Source: Teratosphaeria epicoccoides
Lineage: Eukaryota > Ascomycota > Dothideomycetes > Mycosphaerellales > Teratosphaeriaceae
Assembly: GCA_021401465.1 (NCBI GenBank)
Contig: JADDMT010000028.1
Coordinates: forward strand, 248,001 to 312,000
Direction: 5' to 3'
DNA length: 64,000 nucleotides
Below the pieces are notes generated by a model that saw nothing but the letters and a program-made list of their open reading frames with translations, was not told the DNA's origin and did no database searches. Numbering within the stretch: the first letter of the stretch is position 1; every line of letters begins with the position of its first letter. This document shows positions 52,679 through 64,000 of the stretch, piece after piece. The position numbers were made by a program, and so were the translations under genes.

Positions 52679-53920
52679 CATCATCGTGAGGATCATTTTT
52701 CGATTGACGGAAGTATGAGATTCACGAGTCTTGGGCTTTCTGTTTATGCGCTTGGAGAATATTTCCGATCTCCCGTTCAGAGTAATTCTGCTTCTGCCCG
52801 TTCCATCTGCATAGCGTCGGTAGTCTGAATACCTTGGGTCCCTGGCTGTGCAGCTGATGCTGATCTAGTCGATGCAGAGGACGGCCGCATACATCTCAGC
52901 ACCCCTTGCCAGTATGAGATTCACGAGTCTTTGAGCCAATTGCTATCGCGTCCCATGTCGCCGTTACTGGCTAGCCTCGCTGTGAGCACGCACGCGGATT
53001 TGATTATTGGTTGTTCGTGAAGCGTATTTGGCGGCGTGTCACGGCTTGGAGGGATGGTCCTGTCGGTGGGACCGGCCGAAGCTACCAAGAGAACACTCAT
53101 GGCCATTCAACAGCATCATGAATCGATCAAGAGTGTCAAGAAGCGTCGGCATGCAGTCAGTCACGTCAATTTTGTCAATTGACGGGGTCGATTGATAGAA
53201 GCCACAGCCGCTTCCTTCAAGGCCAATTGGATGACTTCAGCTTCGGCCCTCGAATGTCCACTGAATTACCTCTGACAAGCATGATAGGCTGTGGGCGTGT
53301 CGCCCATCGAGCGAGTTCTTGGAGATGCATGTAAAGCACGGCACGAGTTGATACCGAGAGGAAAAGGATCAAGGTCGGGCTTGATTGAGCCTTCTTCGAT
53401 GCGTGTCTTGAGGGAAATATGACATGCAGCGCCTCCGTGACGAGCGGATTGGGATATTTTCGTCCCTCCGCTGGACAATCGGCAAGGAATGGATTGGAGG
53501 GAAGCCTCAGCGAGAGCGCCGTGGCTGCCGAGACAGAGCCCACGAATCTCTTCGCTCCGCCACGCAAAATGCATATATGGCTTTACGGCAAGACCCAAAT
53601 AGAATGCCACAGTGTTAATCTCGGTCGGAAGCTCATACCCGTCGGAATCTGATCACGAGATCAAACCTCGGGACACACAGGAGTACACGTAGCCTGACTC
53701 TGGCAGCTGATACAAGAAGCCGGGCCATTCGATCTCAGAGCGGGCGTGTGTCCAACTGACGATTCTCGACTGCGCTCTGCCCTCGTACATCAATCATCTA
53801 CTCGAAGCTTGGGGAAGCCACTACGGGAGACTTTCAAATCAGGACGCGCCTCAATTTTGGGATAGGGATTCCACATCCTCAACACTGTATCCTCAGTACA
53901 TCTCAAGGAGCGGACCCAAG
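52679..53920. other. 1.2-kb spacer, no gene recognised
   Basis: Only short overlapping frames are present. A short repeat TATGAGATTCACGAGTCTT occurs at about 52713-52731 and again at about 52914-52932, two copies 201 bp apart. Confidence 0.45.
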
Positions 53921-54271
53921 ATGAAGTTGACAATCCTAGCGAACTGCATATTCGCATCTACATTATTTGATGTAGCTTCCGCGGAGGTTGTGTGCGCGGT
54001 TGGCAGATATCGACCAACCGCAACGGAATGCAGTGACAACGAACTCGCTTGGGTATCCGACGAGGCACGGGACGCATGGGACTACCAGATAACGGGCCAA
54101 TTCTGCGGGAATGCTCGGTGGTACGACAAGGCAAAATGCGAAATCGAGTTCGAAACACGGGTTCAACGACGATACGCACTGGACGTATATCAAGCTTTTC
54201 CGTGTTGTCTGGCTTACATTGGACCACCCAAACAGTGTGATATAGTCGGGGCGAATTATTGTTACGTCTGA
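53921..54271 (+). CDS. Small secreted cysteine-rich protein 4
   Basis: An intronless frame of 116 residues. A signal peptide is clear (MKLTILANCIFASTLFDVAS, cleavage probably after VASA). The mature 95 residues carry eight cysteines (VVC, TEC, QFC, AKC, a CC pair, KQC and YC), with many Trp, Tyr, Asp and Arg. The CC doublet and even number fit a four-disulfide secreted protein. I recognise no family. It is not obviously similar to the other three secreted proteins of the window. It is convergent with the arabinofuranosidase gene, leaving only 54 bp between stop codons, so the transcripts probably overlap at the 3' ends. Confidence 0.65.
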   Translation: MKLTILANCIFASTLFDVASAEVVCAVGRYRPTATECSDNELAWVSDEARDAWDYQITGQFCGNARWYDKAKCEIEFETRVQRRYALDVYQAFPCCLAYIGPPKQCDIVGANYCYV

Positions 54272-54325
54272 TCCTAAGGGAAGCGGATCATGCGTCAATC
54301 GGCTCTTGGAGCAAGCGATCTGCAC

Positions 54326-56464
54326 TCAATACGCCTGACCCCATTGATTCCGCTCCTTGGACCCGTGGCCCCAATCCTTGAATCCCTTCCATCCTCTCCG
54401 ACGCTCTGCGCTGCCGTAGCCCGCAGGCACGCCAGCCGAATCCGCTCCAACTTCAAAGACTGCTATGCTGTACTCTGGAAGCTCAAACGAAAAACCGCCG
54501 TCGTTGCTCGCGGTGATGATATCAATGTCCTTGCTCACAACGCTGCCTCCAACCGGATCCGAAGCGTTCATCGGCGCGGACAGACACGTCAGCTTGCCAG
54601 ACGCTCCCGCACCAACGCCCTCGAAGCTCAAGGTGACGGCAGTCGAGCCCGTGCTATTGTAGTTGGCGAACTTGGCGATATGCGAGCCGGTGATGTCCGA
54701 GCGGCCGGCTACGAGATACAGTGGTCCGAAGCCACCCGAGCTGAAAGTGATGGGCAGGTTCTCCGTGATGCGGGTCTGGCTGAACAGCTGGATCATGTAG
54801 TAGCTCGTCGACAGGGTGGTATGGCCTGGGAAAGCGTCAAACTCAATGAGATCGGGGATCCATTCCCACCTGTTGAGATTCTGGAACGAAGGAGCATACA
54901 AGGATCCAATGATCTTGTCCGAGTTGCGCTCAGCTCCCAGCAGGAAGATCGCCTCAGCGACTGTCCCGTACCAGAAAGGAAAGAACGCACGTCCAGCACC
55001 AGCTGCGAAGCTGGCACTACTGGTGCCTGGCTGGTCGTACTCGACAACCGCATACTCACCAATCAAGACCGGATGCGCCGAAGTGTAATTGTCGAAGAAG
55101 CCGAACTGGCTAGACATCTGCACCGGGATGGCATATTCATGAAAGTCGCCAGGGGCACCGTCGGGTGGCGTCGGTCCAGGCGCGGCTGGATCGAAATCGC
55201 CAATGTCGTAGAAGGATCCGATGATAGTCATGTTAGGGTACGCAGCATGAATGGCGTCGTAGAAGGCCTGGAATCTGTATGCGCCATAGGAAGGTCCGCC
55301 GCCATTGAGCGAGTCCTCATTGCCGATCTCCACGAAGTTGATCTGGAAGGGTCCGTATCCGAGCGCCTCTCGCCTTGCGCCCCAAGTCGTGCTGACATCG
55401 CCCATCAAGAATTCGAGCTCGTCAAGTGCCGACTGCACATATAGATGCAGCTCGTCTTCCGGCACCACAGTCCCATCGAGCCAAAGTCCCGACCACACAG
55501 CTAATAGTGGTTCCATTTTCAGCTCTTGTGCCCAAAGCATGTACTCAATCAAGCCGAGACCATTTGTGTTCTCGTAACCCCACGTACCAGGGTAGCCTGG
55601 GCGATCTTGCAAAGGGCCGATGGTGTTCGTCCAGTTCCACCAGTATGGTGAGGAGAGACCTTCGAGATTGTTGCCGCCTGGAGCACGGAATATGGACGGG
55701 TAGAGCCCAGCCATTGCTTTCATAAGATCGATCCGGTTGCCATTGGGTCTATTGTTGTACGTCGGTGGGAACAGACTCAGCAGATTGAAGTTGGCTGACC
55801 CCGTCAAGCTTGACGATGCAAAGGTGAAATTGAGCGTATTGTTGCTGTTCGGCGCACTCTCTGGAGACGTGAAGGTGTAGTTGTACTGCGTCCAAGACGA
55901 GTTGGATGCGGACACGCGCACCGACGCTTCTGTGTAGACCTTATTGTCCAGCGAGACCAGTCCAATGCTCACATTGCCGTTGAATCCACCAACGACCCAG
56001 AACGAGCCCTTGTATTCCCATCCAGCCACGACTGGAAAGCCCCAGAACCCAGTGTTGCTGAACCCAATCGTCCCGCCACTCGAGTTTCCAGCCGTGACCT
56101 GCAGCGATGTGGGCAGCGCATTCGAAAGCGGACTAGAAAGGTTTGCCAGGGCGATGTCGGCCCCTCCGAGCCCATGCCAATCGTTCGTTGACGCTGGGAA
56201 GATCTAACTCCATCATTAGCAATGCTTGATAACATGCTCTTTGTCCAAGCTCAGACCTACCGTATCACCCTGGAAAGCTCGATTCTGAACCAGCTCAGCA
56301 TACACGCCGCCATCACCGCTGTTGTTGATGTCCTCAAACATGATCCCATACGCATACGGCGAGGTCGCATTGCCGCTGGTAGAGGCCACGCTGACGCTCA
56401 CGGCCTCAGCAGCAGCAGCAGCAGCAGCCGCGAGAGCCGACGCGAAGACAGCACTGGCGAACAT
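54326..56464 (-). CDS. Alpha-L-arabinofuranosidase, GH51
   Basis: A secreted hemicellulase that releases arabinose from arabinoxylan and arabinan. Exons 56464-56261 and 56203-54326 give 693 residues. A signal peptide (MFASAVFASALAAAAAAAAE) contains an alanine run encoded by GCT/GCA repeats. The GH51 N-terminal block PYAYGIMFEDINNSGDGGVYAE-type sequence follows, then an intron that restores AFQGDTIFPAS. A carbohydrate-binding-like beta domain and the catalytic barrel follow, with acid/base Glu in VEIGNEDS (about 362) and nucleophile Glu in LIGEYAV (about 452). The beta-sandwich ends the protein, followed by a short tail with RRRGWKGFKDWGHGSKERN-type basic residues. Many N-x-S/T sites suit secretion. 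It is the only clear plant-cell-wall enzyme here. Confidence 0.93.
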
Positions 56465-57191
56465 CCTGCCCGCCTGTATGCTGCCACAAGAGCAGAAGTC
56501 CAGACGCAAAGCACACTGAAGCTGGACGTTGGAGCCGTCTTATACTTTTCCTCCTTGGGGAGGGTCCCGTCAGGGTTATGCGGAGGTCCAGTGGCATTTT
56601 ATCCACAAGTCGCCCAATCCTTCAGTCGCATTGGACTACTGCAGGTCACGCTGTCGGTGTGGCAAGTCCGTGAACGTCGACTCGAGGGCACCTCTAGGCT
56701 TTGCAGGCCATCCTGAGTCTTCGTTGGCGGGAAAATGCGCAGCAGAGCTTCGACATCGCATGACAATCCTTGGATGCACGTCGGGCAGCATGCGTGTGGA
56801 GCACCGCGGAGAGTCTGCGGGGTCTTCGTGCAGGAACAGGTCGAGGCTGTTGAAGATCAGCACGCGGTAGGCCGCTTTTGCAATGCTGCCAGTGCATTCC
56901 GGCTGAATGCACGCCGAGAGGATAGACCGCTGTTATCGCTTCCCTCTGTCCCACTGGATGGACAAGTGAAGAGATCCGCGACGCCACCCAAGGCAAAGCC
57001 TAGTATCAATCAATGCATTGAATTGATCGAAATACTCGAGACAGGATACAGCGCCACTAAGGGCCCATGAAGCATGGTGTAAATACCATTGCCGCCCCAA
57101 AGGCCCATAGAATCTGCCGAAAGGTCATAGTCTAACATGCATGCTGCACTCCAAGGTCGCCGAGAAGCTCATTCGCAGGGTCCAGGAGCTT
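56465..57191. other. Spacer upstream of GH51 / downstream of SIN3
   Basis: The promoter of the arabinofuranosidase on the minus strand, also reached by the SIN3 3' end. No gene and no clear carbon-catabolite or xylanase-regulator cluster was recognised by eye. Confidence 0.4.
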
Positions 57192-60100
57192 TTACCGGTC
57201 AACGTCCATCTTTTCAGCGTCCCCATCGCCGTCAGCAGCCTTCCCTTTCCTATTCTCTGCAATACCGCCACTTTCCTCACCTTCACCCTCCATGTTCTCG
57301 TCATCAGCATCTGCGGGGGTAGCGGCGGTGGCAGCAGTACCCGCGGCCTCTTCATCATACCTCTCAGCCGCCTCGACACCCTCCGCAGCCAACTTCGCAA
57401 ACCACGCATCTCTGTTCTCGTGCTCCTTCTGAGACAAACCTCGCACCGCGGCATTCGAGAACACAAATTTCTCCTTCACAATCTCCATTCGCTCCGCTGA
57501 AACCTGCGCGGCCTCCCTTACCGTCTCTTCATCTCCCGTTCTGATATGAAGCGGCTGTATCCAGCTCTCGGAGCTTTGAGGCTGAAAAAGCACTCGATAG
57601 GTCTCCACGGAAATGCGCACAATCTGGTTCTCGCTATTGGCGCCCGCCAAGACCCTGCTCACGACGCTGCGTCTCACGCTCTGTGCCTCCTCGTCATCAA
57701 ATTCGGCGGGCGGGCTAGGTGGGTAGTTGCTGCTCTTAGGGTCTGCGCCCATGGCTCGGAGGTTGCGGCTTAGGAATGGAATGCTGTAGAAGGGCGGAAC
57801 ACCGTCGGTCGCATCTATTCGCTGGAACGATGCAATGTACTCGCGCCATCGCATCTCACGGTCAATTGGGCTCATGCCATCGTCGTAATGTGCCGGATCA
57901 TCCTTCTTGACGAGGAAGAAATGGATAATTTGGCGCTGTTGGTCCTGTCATCGCAAGGAAAGTCAGCAAACGAGCCCTTTCTTTCAACAAGGTGGTAGTC
58001 GTCGGAAGCTTCAGCTGAAAGTGACGCTAGGCTTGCGCACCGCCCGACCAAACAGGAAAGAGCAACTTACATAGTCGATTCGATACAGATCACCATCCCT
58101 GACCATCTTCTCTACCGCCTTGCGGTAATCGGTCTGCTGCGGCACCGTAGTTGTGTCCCGCACTCGGTCGCGCTTGAAGAGATTGTAAATGTCGTAGCTT
58201 TTCTCTTTGCCCTCGCCATTGAGGACTGATGCGGCGAACCGTACAGTCTGCTGCACCAGCTTCTCAAGCGGATAGAGCGCATACCCACCCTGCAGGTAGA
58301 ACCTCCGCAGTGCATCTTCGACGTCCGGACTGAACTCCATGTCGCCCAGCAGGACCGCCTCGAACTTCAAGAGCATCTGAGCGTAGAAGTAGTGGTTGTT
58401 GCCCGAAGCTACCGCTGCAGCACTATCAACATCCGGGAAGAAGTCCGTAGGCAATTTGTCTACTATGCCAATTTCGACCGCGGGTTTGTGCTTCATCGCA
58501 TGACTGATCGTCACCGCCGCGGCGGCCTCGCTGATCTTCAGCTTATGCAGACGCTCGTAAAAGGTGAGGAACATCCGCATGAAGCAATAAATCGGGGTTG
58601 AGGCCCACATGCGATAAGAATCGCGCTTGTGCGGCTCATTCGGGTCGATTTGGCGATTATCGAGCAGATTGCCGGTGTCAGGATGTTGAAACCATTTCTT
58701 CGTCTGCGTGTCAATAGCAAGGGACGCCGCATCGGCGTTCTCACCATTGGCCTGCGCAACCTCTGTCGTTCGCGGATCGATAGCCATGTCCTCAGCCCCA
58801 TCTCCAGTATTGGACATGGCCGGACTGCTAGCACGACTGGCAGAAGCGTTACTCTCTTCGCGCTGGCCCCGAGCCATCTTCCTGCCTCTCGCAGAAGGGT
58901 CGAGAGCGGAGCGCAGGAGAGTGGTACCCTTGCCCTTGGCCCTTCCTCGAACCGCACCTTCCTCGCCACCGCTCAGCGGCTCGTCAGCCACCCCGCTCTC
59001 ATGTATTGGCGTGGCATGGCCGCTGCCTCTCGCGGCGACCTTCGTCCTGAAGACCTCAGCATCGATGCCGAAGAACAGCGGTACAAATTCCTGCAAGAAG
59101 CCAGCGAGTCTGGGCTGCTCTCCTTCGACCGACCTGACCTGCAGCAGGAGCAGATGTGTGACGTCGACAACCACGTCTAGATCCTCGACTCCAAATACCA
59201 TCTGCGGCTTCCTCATTGTGCCCGGGACGTTCAGCTCAAGTCGCCTCATCTCCTCATGCTTCACAGCGATCTCGGTCTGCAGCGCCTTGGTCTGAAACTG
59301 CTTCTTGTCCTTACTCGCACCCGACACATGTTGGTGATCCAGACTCTTCCAGAACATCTTCTGCGTCTGATCTCTCCAGACTTTCTCCCACTCGCGCTGC
59401 GCCATTTTCCAGGTCTCCAGACGCTCTTTGAGGCGATTCAGTAGGACCGGAATGACCTGGTAGGGGTGCTGGTGGAGATGATCAATGACCTCGTGACCTT
59501 TGTCCCTGCCGTACACCTTCATGACGATGCGCTTGTAGATCGTCTGGCTCTGGCCACCAAGACCCGGCGGCAGCTGGTAAGCCCTCTGCTCCATTTCCGT
59601 GCTACGCCTGAGCTGCTGCGCGATCGGCTCGAGTAACTGGACGGTCCTCGCGCACGCCTCAATGTTGAAGTCGTAGTCGTGGCGCTCCTCTTCGATGCGA
59701 TGCAAGGCCTCCTCAAAAGTGTTTTTGCGATGGGCGATGAAGCCGCTATCCTCACTCGCCCATGTAGGATGACTGGCCCATTCGTCGTTCAACACAGCAT
59801 TGCACAGCTCGTCCCTGCCTGAGCACGGCTTCTGCCTCTCCCGCTTGGGCAACAATCTGTAAGACGGGCCTAGACCGCGGCAATTGCTGAGACTGACCCT
59901 ACCAGTCGGGATGCGCGGCTTGAGCTCGACGGTGCGGCTCCTGGCCTGCGGCTGCACGAAGTCCTCCAGGAACTTCATCAATTCAGGGTTGCCGCCGATG
60001 AAAGAGTGGGCGCGATAGAGGAAAGTCGTGCTGTCCATGAAATCCTGCGTGAAGAGGTTGCAGAGCTTCAAGAACTCAGTCATCGTGTTCTTATTGCCGA

Positions 60101-62378
60101 TTGCCTTCTTCACCTTGTCGAAAAAGTTCATTTCGTCGTGAGTGGCAGCGGTTGTCGACGTGGGTGGGAGCGGCGTGGGCAGCGCTGGAACCAAACTCGG
60201 TGATGCAGGCGCCTGTTCGCTCGGACCTTTGGCTTGCGGGTGAGCCTGCTTCTGGCGCTTACCCTGCGGTCCAGCGTACGGCGCCTTGGAGCTGCTTGGC
60301 CCAGCAATGCTGTCCGCTGTCCCCTGCCTCTCCGGCTTTCTCTTCTTGTTATCCTTGGCAACGGGGGTCGGGGCGAAGTTTCCAACGGGCGGCAGGCCGC
60401 GGCCATGGCTCGGCGTACCCATGTGCACCTCGCGCGACATCACCGGACTCGCATATGTCTCCCTTGTCTCCCCACGCACATGCGACATCATGGCGTTCTC
60501 TTCAGCTTGTTGACGCGCACGCTCCACGGCCTTGGCGTGTGCTGCCGACTCCGGCAGGAACTGTTTGAAGTCCTCCAACAAATCTGGCGCGCCATTGAAG
60601 AGGCGCGTGACCTGCCCGTAGACGTCCTGTATTGGCTTGGACTCGCGCTGATATGTCTGGAGGATCTCGAGGAACTGCTTGTAAATGTCCGGCTGTGCTG
60701 AGAAGCGGTTCTGCAAAGCGGATCAGTGGGAAAACTTGCACCAAGACAAACAAGAAGGCTGCAGCTGGAGCACGCGCCTCCTTCACAAGCACGACTCACC
60801 TTGATCTTATTCACATAGCTGATTGCGTGGTTGAACTCAACAGGGCCGCGCTTATCAGCACCCGCACCGCCGTCAACAGCACCCACTTCACCACCTTGCC
60901 CAGGCATTGGGGTAGCTCTCGGGGAGATCCCTGCGCGCAATCCACCGGCCCCAGTTGCCGCCGAAACAGCGTTCTGCAGACTGTTGACTCCGCGCTGTTC
61001 CTGCGCGTGCATTGCTTGCTGCTGTTCTTGACGCGCAGCTTCGAGAGGCGAAAGATGTTGTTGTTGCTGGCCTGGCGCTGCGGGGCCTACCGGGCGGCCA
61101 CTCGGCGAGAACATCATTTCCGCGCTTTGACCACCTCCCGGCTGCGGTGTGTACGTGCCGTCCGCCGCGCGCCCACTCTCACCATCCAGCTCGGCTCTGC
61201 GACTGTCGGCCAACATCCGACTGAGTGGTCTTGGCTGCGGCATGCTGCTGACCGTGGTACCCATTGGTGTAGTCACCCTGATGGCGTTTGGGTCGTTATC
61301 TGCGCCACATTCAATGCGGTATCCCGGTGGCAGAAAAGTGTTGAAGCCCTGGATCAGGTCCGGGTTGCCAGCGAACAGTGTGCTGACTCGGCCAATGACG
61401 CCGGGTGTATCTATCGCACCGGATTTGAAGTCCTTCATAATGTCTAAAAAGCGGTTGTAAACGTCAGGATGGTCGGCGAACTGGACCTTGACTTGGTCGA
61501 GATAGCTAAGCGCGTCATTCAGGATGGGTTGCTGGCCCTGACCCTGCCCTTGGCCGGCTTGGGCCATTTGCTGTGCTTGTTGCTGTTGCGCGCCCTGGGT
61601 GAAAGGCGGCATGAGCAGACCAGGCTGCATCTGCTGCGGTTGGTGCGGCGGCTGCTGTACAGGCCCGCCAGCGAAGATGTTCGCAGGCCCGCTAGGCGCA
61701 CCAAGAGGCAGCTGGGGTGGTGGGTGTTGTCCTGCCATGCCTGCGTTCAGGATGCCGTTCGGCCCATGAGCCCTCAACGGACCGACTGCGACAGGCTGAT
61801 GCAACGGGGGCCCAGTCTGCGGCTGATGTGGTGGCGCCTGCTCCATTCTGCGACGCTCTTCCTCGCGATGTCTCCGGTCCTCCTCTTCCTTGATGTGAAT
61901 GTGTTCCGCGTCACGTGCCCGTTCGCGCTCCCCAGCGGCCTGCATGACGCCCGGCAGCGGAAATGCCGGCGCGTGACTTGTCTGCGGCGGAGGGGCAGGG
62001 CCAGCACCAGACGAAGGCGCAGGTTGTCTCGGGCTGCCCTGGCTGATGCCCGCCAAGCTCGCCAGCCCGTGCGCAGGCTGATGGAACGGAAAGGGACCGC
62101 CGGATGGCGGCGGTGGAGGTAGTTGCGGGCCGGACGAGGGTGGTGGCAGGCCAGACGGAGGTTGCGGGGGTGATTGTGCTGATTGCGAGCTACTAATAAG
62201 CCAAGCCCAAGTCAGCAAAACATCCAATGTCTCTGCGGGCTCATGGATGTTGCCGCGTAACATACCTGAACGGTCCACCTCGCCCAGCTTGCGCCTGGCT
62301 CGGTTCCGCACCGCCAGGTCCATGCGCGCCGGACGCCGGTGGAGGAGGCTGAGGCGGCCAACGTCGGTGAGACTCCAT
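57192..62378 (-). CDS. SIN3: SIN3 transcriptional corepressor
   Basis: The nuclear scaffold of the Rpd3/HDAC complex. Four exons (62378-62266, 62189-60800, 60710-58071, 57944-57192) give 1631 residues. The start is the ATG at 62378 (MESHRRWPPQPPPPASG), followed by a Pro/Gln-rich region. PAH1 (about 261-325, NDALSYLDQVKVQF), PAH2 (about 488-555, FNHAISYVNKIK joined across intron 2 to NRFSAQPDIYKQF) and PAH3 (about 694-755, NFFDKVKKAIGNKNTMTEF) are clear. The histone-deacetylase interaction domain starts with GPSYRLLPKRERQKPCSGRD near 783. The Sin3 C-terminal domain follows, and intron 3 (126 bp) restores YRIDYDQQRQIIHFF. The tail is acidic and ends KMDVDR. The first intron ends in a TAGTAG tandem acceptor, allowing one extra Ser. 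Confidence 0.95.
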
Positions 62379-62839
62379 TCGGGTATGTGTCTGCCACGAT
62401 CGAGTAATATATTGCTTGATGGCGATGAGATACAATCTCCTCGCGTGTCCAGCAAAGATGGTGAATCCGTCGATCCGTCGGACCAGTCTGGCCGAAGCCG
62501 CTCTAGTGCGCCTTCCTCTGCTCTGGTCGATGCTCTATGCCATCTCCTGACTCATGACACCGGGACGCGTGATCTAGGTACATGGCCGACGATTCTTTGC
62601 AGAGCAGGTGCCGACCACTCAGCGCTCCTCGGGGTTAACGCAGGCAGGCACGGCCACGTAGGATTCTGCCACTTCTCTCCTTCCTACAGGCGGTGAATGC
62701 AAAGCCCCCGGGGATCTACGTCATCGTCTTCTGATTGGCTTCCAGACAGAAGAATTTCAATTTTCACTGTGCAGTACATTCACTCCATCTGCTACATTAT
62801 CAGGTCATAGCCAGAGGAATGACCACGCAAGTGCCCTAG
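62379..62839. promoter_or_regulatory. Shared divergent promoter, SIN3 / FCY1
   Basis: This 461-bp spacer lies between head-to-head starts. No gene is seen. A GATTGGCTTCC element (CCAAT on the minus strand) near 62734 is the only recognisable motif. Confidence 0.4.
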
Positions 62840-63496
62840 ATGCCTCAGTCAGCCATGGATACAACGCCATCCGCTTCGGATCCAGGCTTCCAAGCAGCTC
62901 TGGCAGAAGCCAAGAAAGGTGCTGGAGAGGGTGGCGTGCCAATCGGAGCATGTCTGGTGGACAGGCGCGGAAAGATACTGGGCCAAGGGCATAATCTGAG
63001 AGTGCAAAGATGTAGCGCGATTCTGCACGTATGTAGCTTTTCATTTTACGCGCCATCTGTACATGCATTGCACAGGCCTGCATTTTCCAAATGTTCCGAG
63101 ATCTTCCAACGCTCACGTCGTTCATCTTCATACAGGCAGAAATTTCAGCCCTGGAGACCGCAGGCCGGCTTCCATCTTCCGCCTATCGGGGCGCTACTAT
63201 GTACACCACCCTCTCTCCTTGCGACATGTGCACGGGTGCTTGCGTCATGTACAAAGTCTCCCGTGTTGTGCTAGGCGAGAACAACACTTTCGTCGGCGGC
63301 GAAAGGTACCTGAAGGAACGGGGCATCGAGGTGGTGAACCTCCAAAATGCCGAGTGCGAGGCTCTGATGACCAAGTTTATCAAGGAGCATCCCGAGGATT
63401 GGTGAGCGCATGCAAATCTATATGGTCGATTTCATCTCAGCTAACACCAAAAGCAGGTACGAGGATATTGGAGAGCCGGACAAGCGGAGGTCATGA
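62840..63496 (+). CDS. FCY1: Cytosine deaminase
   Basis: A zinc-dependent pyrimidine-salvage enzyme that converts cytosine to uracil in the cytosol; it also converts 5-fluorocytosine to 5-fluorouracil. Exons 62840-63028, 63136-63401 and 63457-63496 give 164 residues, close to yeast Fcy1. The zinc ligands and catalytic Glu are all present: His63 and Glu65 in HAEISALE, formed across intron 1, and Cys92 and Cys95 in SPCDMC. GGVPIGACLVD precedes them, and the C-terminus EDWYEDIGEP, which closes the active site in this family, is rebuilt across intron 2. A second ATG five codons in could also start the protein. It converges on the uroporphyrinogen decarboxylase gene. Confidence 0.95.
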
Positions 63497-63673
63497 TCAT
63501 CAAAGGGATGGCTCGGCCCCTGACAGGCTACCATCCACTCTCCATGATGTTTCTGGTATGCATCCGTTCTTCTTCCGCCGCAGGAAGGTCTGTCGTGGTT
63601 GGGAAACCGATTTCCCGCTGGAGCCCTGGACGAGTGTTGGCAAGCGAATCTAGAGTGCAGCTACCACACGGAG

Positions 63674-64000
63674 TCAGCTACCTGATATCCTGTGAATCTC
63701 TTTGAAGTAAAACTTGAGGTCGTCAGGATTGACAAAGGGTGTGATGCCTGAAACATGGATTAGCAAAGACCCAATTTGGACAGCAAAAGCTCTTCTTATC
63801 CCTACCATGCCCCAAGTTAGCAATCCAGCCTTGCTTCCCACCTCCAAAACCCTTCACCATCTCTTCCACAACTTTTGTGATAGCTTTATGTCCTCCATAG
63901 AGCACGCCAGGATCGGCATTGCCCTGCAACACCTTGCCATAGCTCTGCGCTATAGCGTACGCCTGCTTTGGCTCATGAAGCCAATCCAGGCCCACGACAT
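63674..64000 (-). CDS. HEM12: Uroporphyrinogen decarboxylase, 3' part
   Basis: The C-terminal end of the heme-pathway enzyme that converts uroporphyrinogen III to coproporphyrinogen III in the cytosol. The gene runs off the right edge. Exons in view are 64000-63806 and 63747-63674, with a 58-bp intron. The protein reads VVGLDWLHEPKQAYAIAQSY, then GNADPGVLYGG, EEMVKGFGGGKQGWIANLGH, and across the intron GITPFVNPDDLKFYFKEIHR. The DPxxLYG and NLGHGITP blocks are diagnostic of UroD. The N-terminal two thirds lie outside the window, so completeness cannot be judged. Confidence 0.93.

Noticed and set aside
61469..62122. Plus-strand ORF of 217 residues opposite SIN3
   Set aside because: Antisense shadow of the Pro/Gln-rich SIN3 N-terminus.

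Overview
The window is nuclear DNA from a filamentous ascomycete (Pezizomycotina; a dothideomycete-like fungus is my best guess, not proven). The evidence is that genes are split by short GT-AG introns (about 46-126 bp), coding DNA is GC-rich, and the genes have clear fungal counterparts. I resolved 26 protein genes (one cut by the right edge) plus two broken or doubtful ones. I see no tRNA, rRNA, CRISPR array or intact transposon. All splice sites below were placed by eye from GT/AG signals, frame continuity and family resemblance.

Layout. 1.3-9.9 kb: CK2 alpha, a PFA4-type DHHC palmitoyltransferase, a cupin protein, a MutL homologue of the MLH2 (human PMS1) type, and a DsbA-like thioredoxin-fold protein. 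10.4-17.2 kb: Polo kinase, methylthioribulose-1-phosphate dehydratase (methionine salvage) and a CaM-dependent-type kinase. 17.2-26.2 kb: a gene-poor stretch with two small secreted cysteine-rich proteins and a RING-H2 membrane protein. 26.2-31.9 kb: VTA1 (ESCRT-III/Vps4 regulator), an HDEL-tailed disulfide isomerase and a seven-helix receptor-like protein. 34-40 kb: a DUF202 membrane protein, a ZRC1-type zinc transporter, an F-box-like relic and a coiled-coil protein. 40.2-46.8 kb: the spliceosomal helicase BRR2 in one uninterrupted 2195-codon frame. 47.4-56.5 kb: two more small secreted proteins, a decayed gene, a PPE1-type methylesterase, a 17-bp minisatellite, a DUF2417 membrane protein and a GH51 arabinofuranosidase. 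57.2-64 kb: the SIN3 corepressor, cytosine deaminase and the 3' end of uroporphyrinogen decarboxylase.

Most genes are housekeeping and not functionally linked. Genes are often arranged head to head over 230-460 bp (CK2/PFA4, MLH2/DsbA-like, Polo/MtnB, VTA1/PDI, coiled-coil/BRR2, SIN3/FCY1), which suggests shared promoters. The accessory signal lies in the long spacers: four unrelated-looking secreted Cys-rich proteins (candidate effectors), an 87-bp promoter duplication before one of them, a higher-order minisatellite, and repeated TTGACTG words concentrated in several spacers. The MLH2-like promoter holds two ACGCGT (MCB) boxes, as expected for a G1/S-regulated repair gene.
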